Positions 15,276 to 24,096 of a stretch of 64,000 bases of DNA are shown here, piece by piece. Under the pieces are notes generated by a model, which ran no database searches, was not told the origin of the DNA, and was given only the letters and a program-made list of their open reading frames with translations. Made by a program: the position numbers and the translations under genes. Every line of letters begins with the position of its first letter. Within the stretch, counting starts at the first letter, position 1. The DNA comes from Sphingomonas aracearum (GTDB lineage: Bacteria > Pseudomonadota > Alphaproteobacteria > Sphingomonadales > Sphingomonadaceae): contig NZ_QQNB01000001.1 in assembly GCF_003345355.1 (NCBI RefSeq), forward strand, positions 310,001 through 374,000, read 5' to 3'.

Positions 15276-18149
15276 TCAGAAGAACAGCTTGCGCACGGAC
15301 AGCCGCACCGTGCGGCCGACCGCGTCCCGGTATGCCGGCTGATAATTGATCGGCACCGTGCCGGTTCCATCCGTCACGTCCTGCCGCGTGTTGAGCACGT
15401 TGCGGATGTCGAACGAGACCCGCATGCCCCGCGCCCAGGGGTGCTTGCGCACGAAGCTCAGGTTCCCGCCCAAGTCGTCGAACAGCCGCAGGTTGAACGT
15501 GGTCAGGCTGTCAAAATTCAGCGTGGCCGCGTTGCTCGACGTGCCGCCGAACACCTGGGTCGCGCTCTGATATTCGCCGGTCAGGCGCACGCCGAGGCCG
15601 TTGTTCGAATAGCCGGCCTGCAATTCCAGTTCATGCCGCGGCGTGCCGCTGTCGTTGCGGGTGGCGGCGCCGTTCAGATTGTCGAGCACGGGCACGCCGT
15701 CGCGCACCACCACTTCGTCCTCGAAATGCCAGGTGTGGTAAAAAGCGAAGTTGATCCGCCCGCCGCCCTGCCCGCCGCCGAAGCCTCCGCCGCCACCACG
15801 GAAGCCACCGCCACCCGGACCGCCGCCAAAGCCGCCGCGTCGCTCACCGCCACCGGCGGAGCGCCCTTCGCCGGCCGGCCGCTCGCCACCAGCGGTGGGC
15901 GGCGCGCCGTCGGGTGCCCCCTGCGCTCCCCCCTGCCCGCCGGGCCGGCGCTGGCCGGGAAAGGTCATGCCCGCAAACGGGTTCGGCCCGGTGCCGGCGC
16001 GGAATGCCTCCAGCTGCTTCTGAATCCTGTTTTTGATTGGCTTGGAGAAGTTCACGCCCCAGCGCAGCTGGGACTGGCGCTCCGACTGGAAGTTCACCGG
16101 CCGGGCGTCATAGCTCAGCAGCGCGCCGTTCGCATCGCGCACGAACCGCTGCGGAAACGCCGCCTCGATCGCTGCGGTGGGCGACGGGAAGCTGGCGATC
16201 GGATTGTCGCTGGACTGGCGCGTGTAATCCACCTGCAGGCGGAAGTCGGTGCCGCTGAACGGCTGGAGGTTGAACCCGGCCTTGAACGCGTGCCGGTTCT
16301 CCGCGACCAGCCCGGCATTGCCGCCGCTGAGCCGGGTCACGTCCACCGTCGTGCCGCGCACATAATCGAAGATGCGCGCGTTGGGCGTCGAGACCAGCGG
16401 GTTGCCCAGCTGCTGCGGGCTCGGCGCATTCTCCTCGTCGGTGAAGGAGACGAGGAGCCGAAGCGGGACGATCGGCGACCAGTTCAGCCCATAGCCATAG
16501 GTGCTGAGCGTGCCGAAGTCGTTGAGCTGCTCGATCCGGTAGTTGCCGTTAAGCGAGAGGTTGCCGAGCGCGGACAGGAAATCCCGTGAGCGGCTGGTGA
16601 TCGGCAGGTCGATGTTCACCTGCCCGTTGCCGATCGAGCGCGTCACGTCGCTCGTGCTCGCCACGCCGAGGCGGAAGGCGCGGCTGTCCAGGTCGTTGTT
16701 GGCGTAGCCCACCCGCAGGGTGGTGGAGGCGTCGCCCGCCGGCAGGTGGAACAGGGGCCCGTTGACGAGCCCGGTGACGTCCACGTCCTGCGACACCGAT
16801 CGCGCTGTGTTGGCGACCCCCGGCGTGACGAGCGCGGGGCTGAGCGGGCCGAACGGGTTCACGTTCGGATCATTGGCGTTGATCGCCGCCTGCAGGCCGG
16901 TCGCGTTCACGTTCACGTCGGTGAACGTCTCGCTGGTGTTGCGGTCGTAATTGCCCGTCAGCGTCCAGCGCCAGCGCCCGAAGGTGCCGTTCGCGCCGAG
17001 GCCCAGATGCGCGTTCAGCGCCTCGTTGCTCTGGCCGAGCACATCGTCCGCGACATAGCGGTTCAGCGTCACCGCCTGCCCGAACGGAGAGAAGCGATTG
17101 CCCGCGGGCAGCGCCACGCTGATCCCCGCCAGCCCCTGGTCGGACTGGCTGCTGGTCGTCTCCACACGGGCGTTCAGCGTCACCGGCACGTTGCCGATCA
17201 CGCGGCTGTAGACCGTGTTCGCGGAGAAGTTCTGCGTCGCCGCCGTCAGCGAGCGATAGGGCGTCAGGTCCGTGACGTTGGCCGTGCCCGCGGCATAGCC
17301 GCCCAGCGTGCCCGTGCCGCTGGCCGGCACGCCTGCCACCGTGATCGGCCGCCCCGCCGCCGCGCTCAAAGCATCGATCTGTGCCAGGCCCGCGCCCGGC
17401 GTGATGTTGCCTGCAAGGTCGAACACGCCGCTAGTCGAGCGCCCGATCAGGTCCCGCTCGCTTTCCAGCAGCCCGGACGTTTGCTGATAATCCAGGTTCA
17501 GCGTCATGCGGCCGTTGCGATTGATCTTCAGCAAGCCGAGCTGTCCGCGTGGCGTCACCGTGCCGCCATCGGTCGCCGCCTGGCCCGAGACTTCGGTGGT
17601 CACCGCACGAAAGCGCCGGCGCAAAACGAAGTTCACCACCCGCTGATCGGCGGCATAGCCGTATTTCAGCGCGACCTCTTCCGGCAGGATTTCCACGCGG
17701 GCAATCGCCTCAGTGGGCAGGTCGCGGATCTCGGCGAAGCTCGAGATGCGGCGGCCGTCGAGCAGCACCACCGGTGCGCCGCCCCGACCACGGCCGCTGG
17801 AGGTCTGCGGCGACAATTCGGTGAGCAGGTCGTTGATCGAGCTCACGCCATAGGATCGGATGTCCGCCGGGCTCAGCGTCTGCTCGGGCGGAATGTCGCC
17901 GACCACGGAGCCGGGCAGCTTCTGGCCCTGCACCACAATTTCTTCGCTTTCCGCCTCCACCGCGGTGCCGCCAGCCGTTCCCTCTGGCGCCGGATCGGCG
18001 GCCGGCGCGGTCTGGCCGGCGGTGGCCGCCGTCTGCGCGGCCGCCGCCTGAGGCGGAACGACCTGCGGCGCGGTCGTCTGCGCCCATGCCGTTTGCGCCG
18101 AGACGCTCGCCATCATCGCCCCGATCAGGAGCCCCCTGTTACGCACCAT
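15276..18149 (-). CDS. TonB-dependent outer membrane receptor
   Basis: 957 residues from the ATG at 18149, which has a CGGAGG ribosome site. Signal peptide to about residue 24 (ending AWAQ), an Ala/Pro/Thr-rich spacer, a TonB box-like EIVVQG, a plug domain with VVLLDGRRI and a long beta-barrel ending in KLFF, the C-terminal aromatic needed for Bam insertion. Unusual is a run very rich in glycine, proline and arginine encoded at about 15755-15990 within a predicted extracellular loop. The substrate is unknown; the adjacent YhhQ gene hints at but does not prove a nucleobase-type ligand. Confidence 0.93.
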   Translation of the reverse strand: MVRNRGLLIGAMMASVSAQTAWAQTTAPQVVPPQAAAAQTAATAGQTAPAADPAPEGTAGGTAVEAESEEIVVQGQKLPGSVVGDIPPEQTLSPADIRSYGVSSINDLLTELSPQTSSGRGRGGAPVVLLDGRRISSFAEIRDLPTEAIARVEILPEEVALKYGYAADQRVVNFVLRRRFRAVTTEVSGQAATDGGTVTPRGQLGLLKINRNGRMTLNLDYQQTSGLLESERDLIGRSTSGVFDLAGNITPGAGLAQIDALSAAAGRPITVAGVPASGTGTLGGYAAGTANVTDLTPYRSLTAATQNFSANTVYSRVIGNVPVTLNARVETTSSQSDQGLAGISVALPAGNRFSPFGQAVTLNRYVADDVLGQSNEALNAHLGLGANGTFGRWRWTLTGNYDRNTSETFTDVNVNATGLQAAINANDPNVNPFGPLSPALVTPGVANTARSVSQDVDVTGLVNGPLFHLPAGDASTTLRVGYANNDLDSRAFRLGVASTSDVTRSIGNGQVNIDLPITSRSRDFLSALGNLSLNGNYRIEQLNDFGTLSTYGYGLNWSPIVPLRLLVSFTDEENAPSPQQLGNPLVSTPNARIFDYVRGTTVDVTRLSGGNAGLVAENRHAFKAGFNLQPFSGTDFRLQVDYTRQSSDNPIASFPSPTAAIEAAFPQRFVRDANGALLSYDARPVNFQSERQSQLRWGVNFSKPIKNRIQKQLEAFRAGTGPNPFAGMTFPGQRRPGGQGGAQGAPDGAPPTAGGERPAGEGRSAGGGERRGGFGGGPGGGGFRGGGGGFGGGQGGGRINFAFYHTWHFEDEVVVRDGVPVLDNLNGAATRNDSGTPRHELELQAGYSNNGLGVRLTGEYQSATQVFGGTSSNAATLNFDSLTTFNLRLFDDLGGNLSFVRKHPWARGMRVSFDIRNVLNTRQDVTDGTGTVPINYQPAYRDAVGRTVRLSVRKLFF

Positions 18150-18269
18150 GTCCTCCGAGATCTTCGTGTGTGCCGTGTCTTGTTCGCGGTTAGGCCGCAT
18201 TTGTCGCACAAGTGTGCCGAACAGTGGCTGAATTGCAGCCGCGGCGTTGCCGCGCTACAGCGGCGATAC

Positions 18270-18346
18270 GCACCCGTAGCTCAGCTGGATAGAGCAAGGA
18301 GCTTCTACCTCCTTGGCCGGGGGTTCGAATCCCTCCGGGTGCGCCA
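18270..18346 (+). tRNA. tRNA-Arg (anticodon TCT)
   Basis: Complete cloverleaf: acceptor GCACCCG / CGGGTGC, D-arm GCTC...GAGC, anticodon stem AGGAG / CTCCT with loop CTTCTAC (anticodon TCT at positions 34-36), T-arm with GGTTCGAATCC, and an encoded CCA end. Reads AGA codons, which are rare in this GC-rich genome. It lies divergently upstream of the TonB receptor. Confidence 0.96.
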
Positions 18347-18527
18347 CCCCTTCAAGAAAACGTCTGATTTCCGCCCCTCTACCGGGGTCAGGCAAATTGC
18401 GGACCGGCCGTTTGGACCAAGCAGGCGTCCCGACCGGTAAGGTGGCCACAGGCCGGGCGCTCCACCCCGGCGCCTGCTGCACTGCGAAGCGGTGAGGCGG
18501 CTGCGCCGGTTGCAGCCGCCTCTCCCT

Positions 18528-18668
18528 TCACTTGTGGCCGCCGTGGCCGGCGTTCTGGTTGCCGGTGCGGCTGTTCGTGTTGTCGCTGTTATCCTGCTTC
18601 TTGTTGCCGCCGACATCGTCGTGGTGGCCCGTCTTGTCGAAATCGCCCTTCTTCTTGTGATCGGTCAT
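18528..18668 (-). CDS. Small hydrophilic low-complexity protein
   Basis: 46 residues from the ATG at 18668, which has a GAGGAGAGAG ribosome site. Composition is dominated by Lys, Asp, Asn, Gly and His with no hydrophobic segment, so it is probably disordered and cytoplasmic. The reading frame extends upstream to 18737, but the strong ribosome site favours the short form. No family recognised. It could be a stress-related hydrophilin-like peptide, which is only a guess from composition. Confidence 0.6.
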   Translation of the reverse strand: MTDHKKKGDFDKTGHHDDVGGNKKQDNSDNTNSRTGNQNAGHGGHK

Positions 18669-18812
18669 GGCTCTCTCCTCTTGGAGAAGCTGAAACGTCC
18701 GGCTCTCTTCAACGATGCGTCCGTTGCGCCAACCCAACGATCGACGGCCCGGTCCGGAAGACCGAGCGCCGGCCAGGACGAGACGAACCCAACCCGGGCA
18801 ATCCCGGTTCGC

Positions 18813-19874
18813 TCAAGGGATCAGACGGTCGGCCCGCAGGCGTTCGAACAGCGCAAGGAAGGCATCGTCGGTGGGCTGATAGCCGGTGAAACCGAGACGG
18901 CGGCTCTTGGACATGTCGGTGACCACCTCGATCGGCCGGCCGAGGTCCGCATCGGTGTGCCAGGGCGAGGCGAGGCGCGCGAGTTCGGGCTCCGCCAGGT
19001 CCTCGCGCCCGGCGATCTCGCGCCACAATGCCGCATCCTCCGCCATCTGCTCCTCCAGCGGGCGCGGCGTGCCGTCGAACGGATCGGCCTCGATGCCGAA
19101 CCACGCTGCGATGCGGCTCCACATCCATTGCCAGCGGAAAACGTCGCCATTGACGACATTGAACGCCGCGTCGTGCGCCGCCACCGTCTCGGCGGCCCAG
19201 AGGAGGTGCCGCGCGAGCTGCCCGGCAGCGGTCATGTCCGTCAGACCGCTCCACTGCGCGGCGGAGCCGGGAAACGAGAACGGGCGGCCGGTTTCGCGGC
19301 AAAGCGTCGCATAGACCGCCAGCGTCGTTCCCATGTTCATGGCATTGCCGATCGCCTTGCCGATCACCGTATGCGGGCGGTGCACGCTCCAGGTGAAGCC
19401 GTCGCGGGCGGCGGCGGCAAACACTTCATCCTCCTGCGCATAATAGAAGTTTTCGACGTCCAGCCGCCCCTGCTCCTCACGGAACGGCGTTTCCGGCAGG
19501 CTGCCCTGCCCATAGGCCTCGAACGGGCCGAGATAATGCTTGAGGCCGGTGACCAGCGCAACATGCCGCGGGCCCACCGGCCGGGGCAAGCCGTCCAGGA
19601 GGTTGCGCACCATGGCGGAGTTGACGCGGATGTTCTCGGCTTCGCTGTCCTGCCGCAGCCAGGTGGTGATGAACACGGCGTCCGGATGCAGGCCGGCGAG
19701 CGCCGCCGCGGTGCCCGCCTCATCCTGAAGGTCCGCCGCCAGCGGCAGCACACCCGCCTGCGCCACCGGGCGCCGGGCAAGCCCATGAACCGTCCAGCCG
19801 CGTTCGACCAGGAGCGCCGCCGTTGCGCTGCCGACGATCCCGCTCGCGCCCACCACCAATGCCGTCTTTGCCAT
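18813..19874 (-). CDS. SDR family oxidoreductase, PRISE/progesterone 5-beta-reductase-like
   Basis: 353 residues, extended SDR with the Rossmann motif VVGASGIVG close to the N-terminus. FITTWLRQ, the LVTGLKHYLGP block, FYYAQED and SVHRPHTVIG are typical of the PRISE group (plant 5-beta-reductase and iridoid synthase relatives), which reduces enone double bonds with NADPH. The ATG at 19874 puts the Rossmann motif at the usual distance; in-frame ATGs at 19889 and 19919 are possible. It is divergent from an HxlR regulator 102 bases away, which probably controls it. Confidence 0.85.
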   Translation of the reverse strand: MAKTALVVGASGIVGSATAALLVERGWTVHGLARRPVAQAGVLPLAADLQDEAGTAAALAGLHPDAVFITTWLRQDSEAENIRVNSAMVRNLLDGLPRPVGPRHVALVTGLKHYLGPFEAYGQGSLPETPFREEQGRLDVENFYYAQEDEVFAAAARDGFTWSVHRPHTVIGKAIGNAMNMGTTLAVYATLCRETGRPFSFPGSAAQWSGLTDMTAAGQLARHLLWAAETVAAHDAAFNVVNGDVFRWQWMWSRIAAWFGIEADPFDGTPRPLEEQMAEDAALWREIAGREDLAEPELARLASPWHTDADLGRPIEVVTDMSKSRRLGFTGYQPTDDAFLALFERLRADRLIP

Positions 19875-19976
19875 GCCGCTCGCTTTCATCCGTTGAGCGC
19901 GAGAGCTAGGCAGCGCCACCGCGCCGTTCTAGACGGCACCAATCAGGAACCTAGGCACCAGAAGGTACCCACCGCG

Positions 19977-20357
19977 ATGCGACCCGGATCGCCCGATGAG
20001 GAATGGCGCGAGGATTGCGCGCCACGCCGCGTGCTGGCGCTGTTCGCGACCAAGTGGACCAGCATGGTCCTGCATACGCTGCATGTGCGTCATGCGGGCG
20101 CGGCGCGCAGCGGCGTGCTTCTGCGCAGCCTGCCGGGCATCTCCAAGAAGATGCTGACCCAGACGTTTCGGGACATGGAGGACGAAGGCCTGCTCACCCG
20201 CCACGTGCACAGCGCCGTTCCACCGGCGGTGGAGTACAGGCTGACCGCGCTTGGCCGTCGCTTCGTGGAGCCGGTGGAGCTGATCTACGCGTGGGGCCGC
20301 GACAATGCCGATGCGCTGGATGCGCTCGGCAGCCGCGCCACCGCGCGTCGGGTATGA
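19977..20357 (+). CDS. HxlR-family winged-helix transcriptional regulator
   Basis: 126 residues. The HxlR fold is clear: an early Cys (residue 14), the KWTSMVLHTL helix, SGVLLRSLPGISKKMLTQTFRDMEDEG as recognition region, then a wing with VPPAVEYRLTALG. Such regulators often sense reactive aldehydes, quinones or disulfides through the N-terminal Cys. It is divergent from the SDR gene at 18813-19874; the shared region holds the near-dyad GGAACC...GGTACC, a possible operator. Confidence 0.92.
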   Translation: MRPGSPDEEWREDCAPRRVLALFATKWTSMVLHTLHVRHAGAARSGVLLRSLPGISKKMLTQTFRDMEDEGLLTRHVHSAVPPAVEYRLTALGRRFVEPVELIYAWGRDNADALDALGSRATARRV

Positions 20358-20413
20358 CCGCGCTGCCCTTGCCGAGGGTCGCGGCAGCAGGCGTTTCCCG
20401 GTAGAGCCGCGGG

Positions 20414-22150
20414 ATGGTCCAGTCAGCCACCGACCGGACGCGGTTCCTCGCCGATCTTGTCGCCATCGTCGGCCGGCGCTACGTGCTTACCGGCGAGACG
20501 GCCACCCGCCGCTATCGCCGGGGCATCCGCTTCGGCAGCGGCCCGGCCGTCGCCGTCGTTCGTCCCGGCTCGCTCCTGGAGATGTGGCAAACGCTGCATG
20601 CCTGTGTCGCCGCGAACCGGATCGTCATCGTGCAGGCAGCCAATACCGGCCTCACCGGCGGCTCCACCCCGAACGGCGAGGATTATGATCGCGAGATCGT
20701 GATCGTCAGCACGCGACGGGTCGCGGGCGTCATGCTGCTGAAGAACGGACGACAGGTTCTCTGCCTGCCCGGCGCCACCCTGTTTCAGCTCGAACGGGAG
20801 TTGCAGAAGGTGGGCCGCGAGCCGCATTCGGTGATCGGCTCATCGTGCATCGGCGCCTCGGTCTGTGGAGGCATCGCAAACAATTCCGGCGGCGCTCTTC
20901 TCCAGCGTGGGCCGGCCTTCACCCAGATGGCGCTGTTCGCGCAGGTCGGCGAGGACGGCGAGGTGACGCTGGTCAACCATCTCGGCATCAGGCTCGGCGA
21001 CGATCCCGAAACCATCCTCCGGCGCTTGGAGGCCGGCGCCTTCACGCCGGAGGACATCGTCGACGACGCCGGGCGCGCCTGCTCGGACAGCAACTACCTC
21101 GGCCATGTGCGCGCGATCGACGCCGACACGCCCGCACGCTTCAATGCCGATCCCCAGCGCCTGTTCGAGGCATCGGGCGCCGCGGGCAAGGTCATGCTGC
21201 TCGCCGCTCGCCTCGATACGTTCGCCAAGGACGAGGAAAGCACGGATTTCTACATCGGCACCAATGATCCGGAGGAGCTGACCGCACTGCGCCGGCACAT
21301 GCTCGGCACCTTTGCCGAACTCCCGGCGCAGGCGGAGTACATTCACCGGGATGCCTTCGACATCGCGGAGCGATACGGCAAGGATACCTTCCTGGCCGTT
21401 CGTCACCTCGGCACCGCCCGGCTACCCCTGCTCTTTGCGTTCAAGGACTGGCTGGACGGTTTCTGCGCCAAGGTGCGGTTCCTGCCCTCGAACGCCTCCG
21501 ACCGGCTGCTGCAGGCGGTGACGGGGCTGTTCCCCCGCCATCTTCCCGCGCGCCTGTACGAGTTCCGCGACCGCTTCGAGCATCATCTCGTGCTTCGCAT
21601 GAACGGCGGCGGGATAGGAGAAGCGCGCCGTTATCTGGCCAGTGCGTTTCCATCGGCGACCGGAGACTTCTTCGAATGCACTTGCGACGAGGGTCGGAAG
21701 GCCTTTCTGCACCGCTTCGCCATGGCCGGGGCGGCGACCCGGTACCGTGCGGTGCACCGCGAGGAGGTCGCCGATCTGGTGGCGCTCGACATCGCGCTGC
21801 CGCGCAACGAGCGCCGGTGGGTGGAAGAGCTACCGCCGACGATCGCCGACAAGCTCGTTCACCGCCTTTATTATGGCCACTTCTTCTGCCACGTGTTCCA
21901 TCAGGACTATCTGGTGAAGCGCGGGGCCGATCCGATCGAGATCGAACATGCCATGTGGGCGATCCTCGACGAACGCGGCGCCGAATATCCGGCCGAACAC
22001 AATGTCGGCCACCTGTATCCCGCCAAACCCGCGCTCGTACGGCACTACCGGTCGCTTGATCCCACCAACAGCTTGAACCCGAGGATCGGCCAGACGTCCA
22101 AGTGCCGCCACTGGGGTGAGGATGGCGAAGGTCCGCCCGCGGCTTCCTGA
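20414..22150 (+). CDS. dld: D-lactate dehydrogenase (quinone), Dld-type
   Basis: 578 residues, FAD-dependent respiratory enzyme that oxidises D-lactate to pyruvate and passes electrons to quinone at the inner membrane. The N-terminal PCMH-type FAD domain shows QAANTGLTGGSTPNG and IGSSCIGASVCGGIANNSGG; the C-terminal part matches the membrane-binding domain with the HVFHQDYLVK block and an ending TNSLNPRIG. The length fits E. coli Dld (571). No lactate permease is adjacent. The gene starts 56 bases after the HxlR gene and may be separate. Confidence 0.93.
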   Translation: MVQSATDRTRFLADLVAIVGRRYVLTGETATRRYRRGIRFGSGPAVAVVRPGSLLEMWQTLHACVAANRIVIVQAANTGLTGGSTPNGEDYDREIVIVSTRRVAGVMLLKNGRQVLCLPGATLFQLERELQKVGREPHSVIGSSCIGASVCGGIANNSGGALLQRGPAFTQMALFAQVGEDGEVTLVNHLGIRLGDDPETILRRLEAGAFTPEDIVDDAGRACSDSNYLGHVRAIDADTPARFNADPQRLFEASGAAGKVMLLAARLDTFAKDEESTDFYIGTNDPEELTALRRHMLGTFAELPAQAEYIHRDAFDIAERYGKDTFLAVRHLGTARLPLLFAFKDWLDGFCAKVRFLPSNASDRLLQAVTGLFPRHLPARLYEFRDRFEHHLVLRMNGGGIGEARRYLASAFPSATGDFFECTCDEGRKAFLHRFAMAGAATRYRAVHREEVADLVALDIALPRNERRWVEELPPTIADKLVHRLYYGHFFCHVFHQDYLVKRGADPIEIEHAMWAILDERGAEYPAEHNVGHLYPAKPALVRHYRSLDPTNSLNPRIGQTSKCRHWGEDGEGPPAAS

Positions 22151-22225
22151 CACGCGGGCGGCCGGGGCGTGCTCCTTTGCCGGAGCCGCTTCGCTGAGAG
22201 GTCACCGCTTGGCGTGCACCAGTTC

Positions 22226-23065
22226 CTACCGCGCGCCGGGCACGGCGACGATGGTGGCGGTGATCTGCGCATCGTCGAACCAGGCGGTGGCCTGCGACCC
22301 CGGCGCGATCCTGTGAACGCCGGTCACCGCGCCGGTCGAGATCCATTGCCCCGCCCGCACGGGAAGGCCGATCCTCCCGGCAAGCTCGAGCAGGAAGCGC
22401 ACCGCGCCATAGGGGCCGTCGAGCATGGTGGCGGTTGTCGCCTGACCGGCAAGCTCGCCGTCGATCGTCAGGCGCACATCGATGGCGTCCAGCATGTCGG
22501 CGCGGGTCGCCTCCAGTTCCGGGCCGATCAGCAGCCCGTTGTTGTTGCCGAAATCGGAAACGGTCACGGCCGGCCCGAGATCGTTGATCGCCCTCAGCGG
22601 AGAGCTGGCGATCTCGATGCCGATCGCGACACGCCGAACCACCGACCGCGCCCGCTCGATGGTCCACTCGCCAGCAAGGGTCGTCGGAAGATCGCCCAGT
22701 TGGAGGAGGAACTCCGCCTCCGCCGCGCCGAACCCGTCGGCGATCACCGACATCTCCGCGCTGCCGGATTCTCCGGCCGTGACGATCCGGTCCGCGAAGA
22801 TCGGCCCGGCGAGTCGGTTCGCGCCCATGTCGGCCACCAGCGGATCGGCAATGCGGCCGATCTTCCACCCGCCGATCTCGCCGCCGCGCAGGTCGATCGC
22901 CAGTGCCTGAATGGCATAGCCTTCCGCGAGCGTCCGCGGCGCCGTGCCGGGATAAGCGCCCAGGCCTTGCGCGGCGCGTCGCGCGGCAACCAAGCGTGCC
23001 GCAATGTCGGCGGCTTCCGAATGCGCCATGGCCGCTGCGGCCTCGTGTCCGTCATTCAAGCTCAT
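22226..23065 (-). CDS. 2-keto-4-pentenoate hydratase-like protein (FAH superfamily)
   Basis: 279 residues. Features of the hydratase branch: GWKIG early, an ExE-type metal site in EAEFLLQL, VGIEIASSP, and the GNNNGLLIGP loop. These enzymes hydrate 2-hydroxypenta-2,4-dienoates in aromatic meta-cleavage pathways, but no other meta-pathway gene is nearby, so the real substrate is uncertain. The upstream 500 bases hold decayed sequence including a LacI relic, which suggests that this gene is the survivor of a small catabolic cluster. Confidence 0.86.
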   Translation of the reverse strand: MSLNDGHEAAAAMAHSEAADIAARLVAARRAAQGLGAYPGTAPRTLAEGYAIQALAIDLRGGEIGGWKIGRIADPLVADMGANRLAGPIFADRIVTAGESGSAEMSVIADGFGAAEAEFLLQLGDLPTTLAGEWTIERARSVVRRVAIGIEIASSPLRAINDLGPAVTVSDFGNNNGLLIGPELEATRADMLDAIDVRLTIDGELAGQATTATMLDGPYGAVRFLLELAGRIGLPVRAGQWISTGAVTGVHRIAPGSQATAWFDDAQITATIVAVPGAR

Positions 23066-23581
23066 GTCCTTCGTCCTGAACGTGTCAGATCCACGGCAGC
23101 GACTGGCCGGATCGGGTTGTTGCGCATGATCTCGGGGATGGTGGGCTCAGGATCAAGCCGCCGCCAAGGGGCGATGGTAGCATCGTCATGCCGGGCACGA
23201 CCGAGAAACAGCCGGCGGCATGCCGCACGGGCATACTCGACATCGCGGGCAAGGGCCACCACCGGGCCGATGGTACCGGGCGATGACCGCTTCGGGTCGG
23301 AGGTCGCGGCAGGCAGTTGCCTCTTGGATCGGGTGCCGACACCCACCGCGATCTTCGCGTTCAACGACGAAAGCGCAGCCGGGCAAGAACCGGCGCTGTT
23401 CCTGTCCAGGCCGATCCGCCGCCGCTAGGTCGCCGGACCGTCGGCAGGCTGATGCGCCCGAAACCATAACACGCGCAGGAACGCGCCGCGCGCGCCCCGC
23501 GCTCGCCTCCCTTGCACCGCGTTACCGATGCAGGCCCAGCGAAGACCCCGTGAATATCGCGTACTGAGCGCAGGTACCCGC
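23066..23581. other. Gene-poor stretch with decayed coding sequence
   Basis: No intact gene could be supported between the hydratase and the Zur-like gene. A LacI-type fragment is recognisable at about 23279-23428. A minus-strand frame at 23062-23364 is open and encodes RRLDPEPTIPEIMRNNPIR, but with no recognised family or ribosome site. The stretch looks like the remains of one or two lost genes. Confidence 0.5.
23279..23428 (+). pseudogene. Fragment of a LacI-family regulator
   Basis: The frame encodes GDDRFGSEVAAG, LLDRVPTPTAIFAFNDE and SAAG in order. This is the ligand-domain stretch of LacI regulators just before the usual PTAIFA-ND-AAG motif. It has no DNA-binding domain upstream and no continuation after about 23395, so only about 45 codons remain. 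The assignment rests on this motif alone. Confidence 0.55.
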
Positions 23582-24052
23582 TCAAGCCTTGCCGCACGCG
23601 GCGCACCGCCCGCGCACCTCGATCACTGGCCGCTCGGCCGCGAAGCCCGCGGCCTGCGCCGCCGACCGCACGCCAGCCGTAAGGCGGTCGTCATCGATAT
23701 GCGTGGTCTGCCCGCAGGCGTCGCAGACCAGGAAGATGCAGTCGTGCAGGCAATCCGGATGGGCATTCGCGACATAAGCGTTGGCACTTTCCACCCGTCG
23801 CGCGAGATTGGCGCCGACGAACAGGTCAAGGATGCGGTACACGCTGTTGGCGGCCACCCGCCGACCCTGCGCATTGGAAACCGCCTCCGCGATGTCATAG
23901 GCCGAGGCGGGCCGGTCAAAGGCGGCAAGCGCCTCGAAGATCTGCGCACGCATCGCCGTCCATTGCTCGCCCGAGCGCTCCAGCGTCGCCTGCGCCACGC
24001 GGGAGAGCTCGGCGCCCTGCGGCTCGTCATGATGATGGTGTGCGTGCGCCAT
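23582..24052 (-). CDS. zur: Fur-family regulator, probable Zur
   Basis: 156 residues. Winged-helix half with SVYRILDLF, then the metal-binding half. A His-rich start (HAHHHH), CDACG (Cys110/Cys113) and CAACG (Cys150/Cys153) give the structural zinc site, and the HPDCLHDC segment supplies sensor ligands. The missing HxHHH motif of Fur, and the adjacent MerC-type metal membrane protein, favour Zur over Fur. It would repress zinc-uptake genes under zinc sufficiency. Same strand as merC-like gene, 44 bases downstream of it. Confidence 0.85.
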   Translation of the reverse strand: MAHAHHHHDEPQGAELSRVAQATLERSGEQWTAMRAQIFEALAAFDRPASAYDIAEAVSNAQGRRVAANSVYRILDLFVGANLARRVESANAYVANAHPDCLHDCIFLVCDACGQTTHIDDDRLTAGVRSAAQAAGFAAERPVIEVRGRCAACGKA

Positions 24053-24096
24053 GATGCGGCTCAAGGTAGGTGCTGCTGCCCGTGCGGGCAACCCGC

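Noticed and set aside
23062-23364. Possible start of an HpaI-type aldolase (MRNNPIR) or another gene on the minus strand
   Set aside because: The likeness is limited to seven residues, the frame ends after about 20 more codons, and there is no ribosome site.
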